Assembly: GCF_030530945.1 (NCBI RefSeq)
Contig: NZ_JAUMTZ010000020.1
Location: 1 to 15,847 of the forward strand
Direction: 5' to 3'
Source of the DNA: Kocuria sp.
GTDB lineage: Bacteria > Actinomycetota > Actinomycetes > Actinomycetales > Micrococcaceae
DNA length: 15,847 nucleotides
The position numbers and the translations under genes are program-made. Shown here one piece after another: positions 1-7,094 of the stretch. Each line of letters opens with the position of its first letter. The first letter of the stretch is position 1. A model generated the notes under the pieces. It saw nothing but the letters and a program-made list of their open reading frames with translations. It searched no databases and was not told the origin of the DNA.

Positions 1-2955
1 GCCGCGGACCCGCAGCCGGTTCCGGGTGGCGGGGCGGGCGCCGCCGCGCGGCTGGTGGGGCGCCCGCTCCTCGGCGCTGAGCTTCTCGTCCGCGAGCTTC
101 ACGTCGCGGCCCTCCAGGGCCTTGGTGCGGAAGGGCTCCGGCCAGCCGGCGGGCGGTGTGCCGAGCTCGCCCGCGAGGAAGTTGACCACCGAGGCCGGGA
201 TGTCGAACCTGCCGGGGTCCGCCTCGAACTCGGCCGGGTCCACGTCCATGCCCACCAGCTGCAGGGCGAGGTCCCCCACCACCTTGGACGACGGCGTGAC
301 CTTGACCAGGTGCCCCAGCATGCGGTCCGCGGCGTGGTACATGTCCTCGATCGCCTCGAACTTCTCGCCGAGACCCAGCGCGATCGCCTGCTGGCGCAGG
401 TTGGAGAGCTGCCCGCCCGGGATCTCGTGGCGGTACACGCGGCCCGTGGGCCCGGTCAGCCCCGACTCGAAGGGCTTGTAGATGGAGCGCACCACCTCCC
501 AGTAGGGCTCCATGTCGCTGACCACGTCCAGGTCCAGCCGCGTGTCCCGCGGGGTGTTCTCCAGCGCGGCCACCAGCGCCGAGGCCGAGACCTGGGAGGT
601 GGTCCCGGCCATCGACGCCGCCGCGGCGTCCACCGCGTCCACCCCGGCCTCGGAGGCCGCCAGCAGGGTGGCCAGCTGACCGCCCGCGGTGTCGTGGGTG
701 TGCAGGTGCAGCGGGAGGTCGAAGCGTTCCCGCAGCGCGCTCACCAGACGTCGGGCGGCCTCCGGGCGCAGCAGCCCCGCCATGTCCTTGATCGCCAGCA
801 CGTGGGCCCCGGCGTCCACGCACTGCTGCGCGAGGTCCAGGTAGTAGTCCAGCGTGTACACGGTCTCGTCCGGGTCCAGCAGGTTGCCCGTGTAGCACAG
901 GGCCACCTCTGCGACCGCCGTGCCGGTGGCGCGCACCGCCTCGATCGCGGGGCGCATCTGCTCCACGTCGTTGAGCGCGTCGAAGATCCGGAAGATGTCC
1001 ACGCCGGTCTCCGCGGCCTCGGCCACGAACGCGTTGGTGACCTCCACGGGGTACGGGGTGTAGCCCACGGTGTTGCGACCGCGCAGCAGCATCTGGATGG
1101 GGATGTTGGGCATGGCCTCGCGCAGCAGCCGCAGCCGCTCCCAGGGGTCCTCCCCCAGAAAGCGCAGCGCGACGTCGTACGTGGCGCCGCCCCACGCCTC
1201 GACCGAGAGCAGACCCGGCAGCAGGTGGGCGTAGGCCGGGGCCGCCGCGAGCAGGTCACGGGTGCGCACACGGGTGGCGAGCAGCGACTGGTGCGCGTCC
1301 CGGAACGTCGTGGAGGTCACGGCCAGCGGCTCGTACTCGCGCAGCGCCCGGGCGAAGCCCTCGGGGCCCTTCTCCTGCAGCACCTGGCGCCACCCGGCGG
1401 GAACCTCGTGCGTGGAGGGGCCGTCGAAGGGGCTGCGGTAGGGCTCGTCCCGCTTGTCCCCCGGGTAGTGCGGCAGCTTGTCGCGCGGGTCGATGCCGTC
1501 CACCCGCTCGCCGTTGGGCTTGTTCACCGTGACGTTCGCCAGGTAGTTCAGCGCCCGGGTCCCGCGGTCCGCCGAGCCCCTGCCCTTGAGCAGGTCCGGG
1601 TGGTTCTCGATGAAGTCCGTGGCCACGTCCCCGGCCAGGAAGTCCGGGTTGTGCAGCACGGCCTGCAGGAACTGGATGTTGGTGGCGATGCCGCGGATGC
1701 GGAACTCCGCGAGCGCGCGCCGGGCCCGCAGCACGGCCGTGGGGTAGTCGCGGCCGCGGCACGTGAGCTTCACGAGCATCGAGTCGAAGTGCGGGGAGAT
1801 CTCCGCCCCCGCGTAGAGGGTGCCGCCGTCCAGGCGCACACCCGCGCCGCCCGCGGAGCGGTACGCGGAGACCTTGCCCACGTCCGGGCGGAAGTCGTTG
1901 GCGGGGTCCTCGGTGGTGATGCGGCACTGCAGAGCCGCGCCGCGCACCTGCAGCTCGTCCTGGCGGATGCCCAGGTCCTCCAGGGTCTCCCCCGCGGCGA
2001 TGCGCAGCTGGGACTGGACCAGGTCCACGTCCGTTATCTCCTCGGTCACGGTGTGCTCCACCTGGATGCGCGGGTTCATCTCGATGAACACGTGCTGCCC
2101 GGCACGGTCCCCGGCTGTGTCCACCAGGAACTCCACGGTCCCGGCGTTCACGTAGCCGAGCTCCCTGGCGAACTTCACGGCGTCGCGGTGCAGGGCGTCG
2201 CGGATCTCCTCGTCCAGGTGGGGGGCGGGGGCGATCTCCACGACCTTCTGGTGGCGGCGCTGCAGGGAGCAGTCGCGCTCGAAGAGGTGGACGATGTTGC
2301 CGTCGTTGTCCGCGAGGATCTGGACCTCGATGTGGCGCGGGCGCAGCACGGCCTGCTCGATGAACACGGTGGGGTCACCGAAGGCGGTGTCGGCCTCGCG
2401 CATCGCGGCGTCCAGGGCGCCGGGCAGCTGCTCCGGGCTCTCCACGCGGCGCATCCCGCGCCCGCCGCCGCCCGCGACGGCCTTGACGAACACCGGGTAG
2501 CCGATCTTCTCCGCGGCCGCGATCAGGGTGTCCTTGTCCGAGGACGGGTCCGAGGAGTCCAGGGTGGGGATCCCCGCGCGGCGGGCGGCCCGCAGGGCCG
2601 CCACCTTGTTGCCGGCCAGCTCCAGGATCTCCGCTCGGGGGCCCACGAAGGTGATGCCCTCGGCGGCCGCGGCGCGCGCGAGCTCCGGGTTCTCGGACAG
2701 GAAGCCGTAGCCGGGGTAGATGGCGTCCGCACCGGACTCCTTGGCCACACGGATGATCTCCTGGACGTCCAGGTAGGCGCGGACGGGGTGGCCCTCCTCC
2801 CCGATCTGGTACGCCTCGTCAGCCTTCTGCCGGTGGATGTTGTTGCGGTCCTCGTGGGGGAAGACGGCCACCGTCCCGGCACCGAGCTCGTATGCGGCGC
2901 GGAAGGCGCGGATGGCGATCTCGCCGCGGTTGGCCACCAGAATCTTGGAGAACAT
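1..2955 (-). CDS. pyc: Pyruvate carboxylase, C-terminus cut by window edge
   Basis: Biotin-dependent, ATP-driven carboxylation of pyruvate to oxaloacetate, the cytoplasmic anaplerotic step feeding the TCA cycle. 985 codons are visible and the frame is open to base 1. The family is about 1130 residues, so roughly 145 residues, including the C-terminal biotinyl (BCCP) domain and its MKM lysine, lie outside the window. Biotin carboxylase is N-terminal: VANRGEIA at the start, ATP-grasp glycine loop GGGGRG at residues 162-167, and EMNPRIQVEH at about 292-301. The carboxyltransferase barrel follows, with FRDAHQSLLATR near 556, the lysine expected to be carboxylated in AIKDMAGL at K723, and metal-binding histidines in HLHTHD at 750-755. 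BC and CT on one chain make this pyruvate carboxylase rather than an acyl-CoA carboxylase alpha subunit. The ATG at 2955 is preceded by GGAAAAGG. It is divergent from the ParA gene. The last visible residues (NRLRVRG) are less conserved than the usual NRLLFPGP, so that edge should be read with care. Confidence 0.96.
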   Translation of the reverse strand, partial: MFSKILVANRGEIAIRAFRAAYELGAGTVAVFPHEDRNNIHRQKADEAYQIGEEGHPVRAYLDVQEIIRVAKESGADAIYPGYGFLSENPELARAAAAEGITFVGPRAEILELAGNKVAALRAARRAGIPTLDSSDPSSDKDTLIAAAEKIGYPVFVKAVAGGGGRGMRRVESPEQLPGALDAAMREADTAFGDPTVFIEQAVLRPRHIEVQILADNDGNIVHLFERDCSLQRRHQKVVEIAPAPHLDEEIRDALHRDAVKFARELGYVNAGTVEFLVDTAGDRAGQHVFIEMNPRIQVEHTVTEEITDVDLVQSQLRIAAGETLEDLGIRQDELQVRGAALQCRITTEDPANDFRPDVGKVSAYRSAGGAGVRLDGGTLYAGAEISPHFDSMLVKLTCRGRDYPTAVLRARRALAEFRIRGIATNIQFLQAVLHNPDFLAGDVATDFIENHPDLLKGRGSADRGTRALNYLANVTVNKPNGERVDGIDPRDKLPHYPGDKRDEPYRSPFDGPSTHEVPAGWRQVLQEKGPEGFARALREYEPLAVTSTTFRDAHQSLLATRVRTRDLLAAAPAYAHLLPGLLSVEAWGGATYDVALRFLGEDPWERLRLLREAMPNIPIQMLLRGRNTVGYTPYPVEVTNAFVAEAAETGVDIFRIFDALNDVEQMRPAIEAVRATGTAVAEVALCYTGNLLDPDETVYTLDYYLDLAQQCVDAGAHVLAIKDMAGLLRPEAARRLVSALRERFDLPLHLHTHDTAGGQLATLLAASEAGVDAVDAAAASMAGTTSQVSASALVAALENTPRDTRLDLDVVSDMEPYWEVVRSIYKPFESGLTGPTGRVYRHEIPGGQLSNLRQQAIALGLGEKFEAIEDMYHAADRMLGHLVKVTPSSKVVGDLALQLVGMDVDPAEFEADPGRFDIPASVVNFLAGELGTPPAGWPEPFRTKALEGRDVKLADEKLSAEERAPHQPRGGARPATRNRLRVRG

Positions 2956-3022
2956 GAGTACCTTTTCCGCACACGGGACCGAGCGGACGCCGCGGGCTGG
3001 TGAGGAAGTGTGTGCCGGGGCC

Positions 3023-3028
3023 AGCATA
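3023..3028 (-). promoter_or_regulatory. Candidate -10 box for pyc
   Basis: TATGCT on the minus strand fits the actinobacterial TANNNT -10 pattern. It would place the start of transcription near 3016, leaving a leader of about 60 nt before the pyc ATG. No good -35 hexamer is visible 16-18 bp upstream, so this is a weak call. Confidence 0.3.
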
Positions 3029-3112
3029 CGTGAGCGCCGCCTCACCCCAGGACCTCCTGCTCACGTGTCATGCACCCATGTCGGGGGACACAATGCCCCG
3101 GATCCCACCCAT

Positions 3113-3118
3113 TAGCAT
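3113..3118 (+). promoter_or_regulatory. Candidate -10 box for the ParA gene
   Basis: TAGCAT fits TANNNT and would start transcription near 3125, about 43 nt before the GTG start. A 6-bp inverted repeat, GGGCGG (3125-3130) and CCGCCC (3135-3140), would lie at the very 5' end of the transcript. No convincing -35 is seen. Confidence 0.3.
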
Positions 3119-3167
3119 GGAGTCGGGCGGCGCCCCGCCCCCACTTCAGGTGACAGAAGGGTGATCC

Positions 3168-4004
3168 GTGCAGATCGTCAGCATCAGCAGCCTCAAGGGT
3201 GGGGTGGGCAAGTCCTCCGTGGTTCTCGGTCTCGCCTCCGCGGCGCTGGACGCCGGGATCCCCACCCTGGTGGTGGACCTGGACCCCCACGGGGACGCCT
3301 CCACGGCCCTCGGGGTCCACGCCCGTGAGGGTCACGAGGTGGGCGCGGTGCTGCGGCGGCCCCGCAGGGGTGCCCTGGGCGCCGTGGCCACCGCCTCGCC
3401 CTGGACCCGCCACCCCATCACCCCGGAGTCCGCGGGCTCGGCCACCCGGCAGTGGGCCCCCGACGACGCCCGCCGGCCGTCCCGACCCGTGCTGGACGTG
3501 GCTCCGGGCTCGGCGGCCTCCTCGCACCTGGACCACGCCGCGTTCCGCCCCCGCGACCTCAAGCGGCTGGAGACGGCCCTGCGCGGGCTGGACCGCTACG
3601 AGCTGGTGCTCGTGGACTGCCCGCCCACGCTCAGTGCGCTGACCCGCATGGCGTGGGCTGCCTCCCACAAGGTGCTCTCCGTGGCGGAGCCCTCACTCTT
3701 CTCGGTGGCCGGGACCAAGCGCACCATGAGCGCACTGGCGCAGTTCGAGGCCTCCCGCACCTGGGCCGTGCCGGAGGCCGGGGTGGTGGTCAACAGGGTC
3801 CGCGACTCCTCCCCGGAGCAGCGGCACCGGCTGGGCGAGCTGCGGGAGCTGTTCGGTGCACTCGTGGTGGAGCCCGTGCTGCCCGAGGCGCCCGTGATGC
3901 AGCAGGCGCAGGGTGCGGCGTGGCCGGTGCACCGCTGGCCGGGGGCCGAGGCCGCGGAGCTCGCGGAGCGCTTCGGCGCCATCCTGCGGGGCCTCACGCG
4001 CTGA
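3168..4004 (+). CDS. ParA/MinD-family ATPase (orphan)
   Basis: P-loop ATPase of the ParA/Soj/MinD class, which dimerises with ATP and positions DNA or protein cargo along the nucleoid or membrane. The 278-aa product opens with a deviant Walker A, KGGVGKS, at residues 10-16, carrying both the signature lysine K10 and K15. The Walker A' strand VVDLDPHGDAS follows at about 35-45, and the Walker B region reads LVLVDCPPTL. The GTG start is supported by AGAAGGGTG just upstream. No parB-like gene and no parS-like repeats are adjacent, and the gene stands alone between pyc (divergent) and a MerR gene (convergent, 29 bp away). The expected role is positioning some cellular cargo, but the cargo cannot be read from the sequence. 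It could also be a second chromosome-partition-like ATPase. Family assignment is firm; function is open. Confidence 0.9.
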   Translation: MQIVSISSLKGGVGKSSVVLGLASAALDAGIPTLVVDLDPHGDASTALGVHAREGHEVGAVLRRPRRGALGAVATASPWTRHPITPESAGSATRQWAPDDARRPSRPVLDVAPGSAASSHLDHAAFRPRDLKRLETALRGLDRYELVLVDCPPTLSALTRMAWAASHKVLSVAEPSLFSVAGTKRTMSALAQFEASRTWAVPEAGVVVNRVRDSSPEQRHRLGELRELFGALVVEPVLPEAPVMQQAQGAAWPVHRWPGAEAAELAERFGAILRGLTR

Positions 4005-4033
4005 GCCCCGGTGCGGAGCGGGTGGGAGACGTG

Positions 4034-4648
4034 TCAGACCGCGTTCTTCTTGTGGCGGCGGGCGCGGCGCGCCGAGAGCTCGTCCTCGGGGAAGGGCGCC
4101 GGCTCCGCGGCGGCGTCGAGTGCGGTGTGCTCGGCGGGCATGGCGGACAGCGTGGCCTCGACCTCGCGCCACACCCGGCCCACCGCGATGCCGAAGACAC
4201 CCTGCCCGCCCTGGACCAGGTCGATGACCTCGTTCGGGGACGTGCACTCGTAGACGCTGGCGCCGTCGGACATCAGGGTGAGGCGGGTGAGGTCGTCGAT
4301 GCCGCGCAGCTGCAGGGCGCCCACGGCGGAGCGGATCTGCTGCAGGGAGACCCCGGTGTCGAGGAGACGCTTGACCACCTTGAGCACCAGGATGTCGCGA
4401 AAACTGTAGAGCCGCTGGGAGCCGGATCCCTTGGCCCCGCGCACGGTGGGTGAGACCAGCCCGGTGCGGGCCCAGTAGTCCAGCTGACGGTAGGTGATCC
4501 CGGCGGCCTTGCACGCGGTGGGGCCGCGGAAGCCCACGGTCTCGTCGATCCCCGTGAGGTCGTCGGTGAACAGCATCTCCTGCGTGCCGCCCGCGAGCGA
4601 AGAGGCACGCAGGCGCGCCGCGTCCAGCGGCAGCTCCGGGTTGCTCAA
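4034..4648 (-). CDS. MerR-family regulator, Rv1830 (ResR/McdR)-like
   Basis: DNA-binding regulator of 204 aa. The winged helix-turn-helix is at about residues 43-110 (TACKAAGITYRQLDYWARTG, then SQRLYSFRDILVLKVVKRLL). It is followed by the very conserved actinobacterial stretch containing LMSDGASVYECTS and VQGGQGVFGIAVGRVW (about 125-160), and a basic tail (RRARRHKKNAV). These blocks and the position as last gene of the gcvH-garA-merR-DUF151-merR block match the mycobacterial Rv1830 group, reported to affect cell division and antibiotic tolerance. Transfer of that role here is inference. I chose the TTG at 4648 because GAGGAGGA lies directly upstream; the frame is open further upstream, but no start there has an SD, and the N-terminal residues there look random. 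A 160-bp gap with its own promoter separates it from the DUF151 gene, so it can be expressed independently. Confidence 0.88.
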   Translation of the reverse strand: MSNPELPLDAARLRASSLAGGTQEMLFTDDLTGIDETVGFRGPTACKAAGITYRQLDYWARTGLVSPTVRGAKGSGSQRLYSFRDILVLKVVKRLLDTGVSLQQIRSAVGALQLRGIDDLTRLTLMSDGASVYECTSPNEVIDLVQGGQGVFGIAVGRVWREVEATLSAMPAEHTALDAAAEPAPFPEDELSARRARRHKKNAV

Positions 4649-4651
4649 GCG

Positions 4652-4659
4652 TCCTCCTC
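4652..4659 (-). promoter_or_regulatory. Strong SD deciding a TTG start
   Basis: GAGGAGGA on the minus strand, about 4-5 nt before the TTG at 4648, is the only good ribosome binding site near the 5' end of this MerR gene. It fixes the rare TTG start, which encodes MSNPELP. Confidence 0.6.
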
Positions 4660-4691
4660 GTGCGTGGGGCGGAGCGGGCCGCTCCACCGTG

Positions 4692-4706
4692 ACCCACCGT
4701 GTGGGT
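4692..4706. promoter_or_regulatory. 15-bp palindrome, candidate MerR operator
   Basis: ACCCAC-N3-GTGGGT is a perfect 6-bp inverted repeat with a 3-bp centre. It lies just downstream of the predicted transcription start (about 4712) of the MerR gene at 4034-4648. The position suggests autoregulation, by inference. MerR proteins usually bind between -35 and -10, so this site could belong to another regulator. Confidence 0.35.
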
Positions 4707-4718
4707 GATGCTTCCCTG

Positions 4719-4747
4719 ACGGTAAACCCCGGGGGGAGGCGGGTCAA
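4719..4747 (-). promoter_or_regulatory. Sigma-70-type promoter for the second merR gene
   Basis: On the minus strand TTGACC (4747-4742) is followed by a 17-bp spacer and TACCGT (4724-4719). This is a near-consensus -35, optimal spacing and a TANNNT -10. It sits in the 160-bp gap between the DUF151 gene and the merR gene and predicts a start near 4712 with a leader of about 64 nt. Confidence 0.55.
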
Positions 4748-4808
4748 AGACATTGCCGCGCGCGGGTCCGTGTCGTGCGCGCGCCGCACGGAATCCCCCG
4801 CAGCCGGT

Positions 4809-5321
4809 TCAGGACTGGAAGTCCTCCGGGTCCACCTGGTCCAGGAAGTCCCGGAACTCCCGCACCTGGGCCTCCGCCTCCCGGGGAGTCTCGGGAGCCT
4901 GCTCGCGCAGCTCGCCGTCCCCGCTGAGCACCAGCCCGGCCTGGTCCAGCACGGACGCGGCACACGTCACGGGGCACCCGGTGCGCACGGCCAGGGCCAG
5001 GGCGTCGGAGGCGCGGGCATCCACCACGGTGCCGTCGTCCAGGGAGACCGCGGCGTGGAACACCGTGTCCTCCACCGTGTGCACCACCACGCCCGTGACG
5101 CTGCGCCCGAGCTTCTCCACCACCGACAGCAGAAGGTCGTGCGTGAGGGGGCGGGGCGGCCGGATCCCCTGCAGGGCGAAGACGATCGAGGTGGCCTCGT
5201 TGGTGCCCACCCAGATGGGCAGCCGCCGTGGACCGTCGAGCTCCCGCAGCACCACCACGGGCTGACCGGTGGGCACGTCCATGCGCACCCCGGCGATCTC
5301 CATGCGGACGTCCCCGCTCAT
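4809..5321 (-). CDS. DUF151 / bifunctional nuclease-domain protein
   Basis: 170-aa protein of the BFN (DUF151) family, a small cytoplasmic fold that some members use as a DNase/RNase. The core is residues 7-120: RLPIWVGTNEATSIVFAL (about 33-50), the helix TLTHDLLLSVVEKL type at 59-71, and the hallmark DARASDALALAVRTGCPV at about 101-118. An acidic tail with DFLDQVDPEDFQS ends the protein. The ATG at 5321 overlaps the TGA of the preceding merR gene as ATGA, and AGAGGAA lies upstream, so the two are probably translationally coupled. It is equivalent in position to Rv1829. Nuclease activity has not been shown for this branch, so the domain name should not be read as a proven function. Confidence 0.9.
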   Translation of the reverse strand: MSGDVRMEIAGVRMDVPTGQPVVVLRELDGPRRLPIWVGTNEATSIVFALQGIRPPRPLTHDLLLSVVEKLGRSVTGVVVHTVEDTVFHAAVSLDDGTVVDARASDALALAVRTGCPVTCAASVLDQAGLVLSGDGELREQAPETPREAEAQVREFRDFLDQVDPEDFQS

Positions 5322-6076
5322 CTGCCGTTCCTCTCCGCGTCCTGGGGGCCGAACGAGCGGACGGTGTCGTCCACCCGCGTGTGCACCGCGGCCGACATTA
5401 CGGTCAGGCACAGTGAGGCGATCTCCCGCGCGCGCTCCACGGCCTTCTGCCGGGTGGCGGGGTCCCGCCTGGTGCGCAGGGGCGAGATGCTGCCCTCCAC
5501 CAGTGCCACCACGCGTTCCGCGGCACCCCGCAGGACCCGCAGGTGGCGGGGCTCGATGCCGTAGCCGCCGAGCCTGCCCGCGGCCACAGCCACCGTGAGG
5601 GCGTGCTCGTCGAAGGCACCCTCACGCTCCACGAGCAGGCCGTGGGTCAGCAGCTCCCGCAGCAGGGAGACATCGGTGCCCGAGCGCGCGGCCAGCTCCC
5701 GCAGGGAGTACCGCGCCCGTGAGACGGCCTCCGGGTCTCCCTCGGGGGCCGCGCCCGCGGCGGCGTCGACGGCGGGCTGCTCACGCTCCTGCCGCTCGGC
5801 ACCCTGGGCGGGGTCCTCCCCGCGGTCCAGGCGCTCACGGATGACCCGCAAAGGCAGGTAGCGCTCATGCTGCAGCTCCAGCACCGTGGCCAGGCGCTCC
5901 ACGTCCGCGTCCGAGTACTTGCGGTACCCCGAGGCCGTGCGGTGCGGGTGCACAAGGCCCTGGTCCTCCAGGAAGCGCACCTTGGAGGCCGTGAGGTCCG
6001 GGAACTGCGGCTGCAGCCGGCGCAGCAGGGCACCGATGCCCAGCCGCGCCGACCGCGGTTCTTCGGTGTCCGACAT
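5318..6076 (-). CDS. MerR-family regulator, Rv1828-like
   Basis: 252-aa regulator. The N-terminal MerR winged helix is at residues 11-85 (IGALLRRLQPQFPDLTASKVRFLEDQGLV region, then SGYRKYSDADVERL). An Ala/Glu-rich linker (about 86-117) leads to a second helix-turn-helix-like unit at about 123-148 (YSLRELAARSGTDVSLLREL) and a helical C-terminus. The two-module layout and length fit the mycobacterial Rv1828 group (about 250 aa). It starts 8 bp after the garA stop with no clear SD, so translation probably depends on coupling to garA. Its TGA overlaps the ATG of the DUF151 gene. The ligand and targets are unknown. Confidence 0.9.
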   Translation of the reverse strand: MSDTEEPRSARLGIGALLRRLQPQFPDLTASKVRFLEDQGLVHPHRTASGYRKYSDADVERLATVLELQHERYLPLRVIRERLDRGEDPAQGAERQEREQPAVDAAAGAAPEGDPEAVSRARYSLRELAARSGTDVSLLRELLTHGLLVEREGAFDEHALTVAVAAGRLGGYGIEPRHLRVLRGAAERVVALVEGSISPLRTRRDPATRQKAVERAREIASLCLTVMSAAVHTRVDDTVRSFGPQDAERNGR

Positions 6077-6084
6077 GGAGGGCG

Positions 6085-6528
6085 TCAGGCCCCGCTCTGG
6101 ACCGAGTGGTAGAAGGTGAAGCGGAACTTGCCGATCTGCACCTCGTCACCGTTCTCGAGCACCTTGCTGCTGACGCGGTCGCTGTTCACGTACGTGCCGT
6201 TGAGCGAGGCGTGGTCCACGACCTCGAATGTGGTGCCGCGGCGGAGGAACTCCGCGTGGCGCCGGGACACGGTGACGTCGTCCAGGAACACCGAGCACGC
6301 GGGGTGGCGCCCGGCCACGACCTCGTCCCGGTCCAGCAGGAACCGCGCCCCGGTCAGACCGCCGTGGGTCTCGAGCAGCAGCGCGGAGCCGGGGGGCAGC
6401 GCGGCCACGGCGTTCTGCTCACCCTCCGTGAGCTTGTGGTGCGCGGCGGTGGAGAGCACACCCGCGACGATCTGGATGGACGTGGTCTCGGGACCCGACT
6501 GGGCGCCGTTCTTCTTCTGGTCAGACAT
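6085..6528 (-). CDS. garA: FHA-domain regulator, GarA/OdhI family
   Basis: 147-aa forkhead-associated protein. GarA/OdhI is known to inhibit 2-oxoglutarate dehydrogenase and act on glutamate metabolism until a Ser/Thr kinase (PknB/PknG) phosphorylates the N-terminal ETTS motif, which then folds back on the FHA domain. Here ETTS is at residues 14-17, with T15 and T16 the likely phospho-sites. The FHA signature is complete: GRHP at 73-75 region, S-R-R-H at 88-91 and NGTYVN at 110-115. The ATG at 6528 has GAGGGGA upstream. It lies 32 bp after gcvH and 8 bp before the merR gene, so it belongs to the same transcription unit. Conservation of both the switch motif and the phosphopeptide-binding residues suggests a working switch; the kinase is not in the window. 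Confidence 0.93.
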   Translation of the reverse strand: MSDQKKNGAQSGPETTSIQIVAGVLSTAAHHKLTEGEQNAVAALPPGSALLLETHGGLTGARFLLDRDEVVAGRHPACSVFLDDVTVSRRHAEFLRRGTTFEVVDHASLNGTYVNSDRVSSKVLENGDEVQIGKFRFTFYHSVQSGA

Positions 6529-6560
6529 GGGATCCCCTCACCTCACGCAACGCTGGGTCG

Positions 6561-6947
6561 TCAGTCGATCAGCTGCTTGTACGCCTGGGCGTCCAGCAGC
6601 TGGGCCGTGGCCTCGGCGGAGTCCACGCGCACGGTGAACAGCCACCCGGCCTGGTACGGGTCCTCGTTGAGCAGCCCGGGGTTGTCCTCGAGGTCCTCGT
6701 TGACGGCCACGATCTCACCGGAGACGGGGGCGAAGAGGTCGCTCACCGACTTGGTGGACTCGATCTCGCCCACGACGTCCCCGGCCGTGGTGGTGTCCCC
6801 GACCTGCGGGAGCTGGACGAAGACGACCTCTCCCAGCTCGTTCTGGGCGTGGTCGGTGATGCCCACCCGGTAGGTGCTGTCCTCGGAGAGGTCCTGGACC
6901 CACTCGTGCTCTTCGGTGTACGCGAGTTCCGCGGGAATGTTGGTCAT
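6561..6947 (-). CDS. gcvH: Glycine cleavage system H protein
   Basis: Lipoyl carrier of the glycine cleavage system, shuttling the aminomethyl group between the P, T and L proteins. The 128-aa product has the usual family length. It begins YTEEHEWV (residues 10-17) and carries the lipoylation site in GEIESTKSVSDL with K66 as acceptor. The conserved PVSGEIVAVNEDLEDNPGLLNEDPY follows in two blocks. The start at 6947 gives the expected N-terminus. It has no SD, but a TAAACT box lies 7 nt upstream, so the mRNA is probably leaderless. The gcvP and gcvT genes are not in the window. It is first in the block with garA, two merR genes and DUF151, an arrangement conserved in actinobacteria. Confidence 0.96.
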   Translation of the reverse strand: MTNIPAELAYTEEHEWVQDLSEDSTYRVGITDHAQNELGEVVFVQLPQVGDTTTAGDVVGEIESTKSVSDLFAPVSGEIVAVNEDLEDNPGLLNEDPYQAGWLFTVRVDSAEATAQLLDAQAYKQLID

Positions 6948-6954
6948 GCCGGTC

Positions 6955-6960
6955 AGTTTA
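6955..6960 (-). promoter_or_regulatory. -10 box of a leaderless gcvH transcript
   Basis: TAAACT (TANNNT type) ends 7 nt before the gcvH ATG, so transcription should begin at or within a base of the start codon. The absence of any SD before gcvH agrees. No clear -35 is visible. Confidence 0.45.
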
Positions 6961-7082
6961 GGGCACCGGCAGTCCGTAACGCGCATCACACGCCGAATCG
7001 CAACGGCGCACGGGTGCCGTCATCTTCCACCGCGGCCACCGGGTGCACCGCCGGGCGCTCGGGAGCGGGATGCCGCGGGGTG

Positions 7083-7088
7083 TACCTT
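7083..7088 (+). promoter_or_regulatory. -10 box of a leaderless trkH transcript
   Basis: TACCTT (TANNNT type) ends 6 nt before the GTG at 7095, placing the predicted transcription start on the G of the start codon. No SD precedes that GTG. This argues for GTG 7095 rather than the ATG at 7173, which also lacks an SD. Confidence 0.4.
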
Positions 7089-7094
7089 TGCCCG

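Noticed and set aside
55..3003. A 982-codon open frame on the plus strand across the whole carboxylase gene
   Set aside because: It is the complement-strand shadow of pyc; composition is dominated by Arg/His/Val/Gly with no domain, as usual opposite a high-GC gene.
3065..3091. GTGTC...GACAC inverted repeat between pyc and parA as an operator or parS
   Set aside because: The arms are only 5 bp with a wide spacer, and no second copy or known parS consensus is seen; within chance for this composition.
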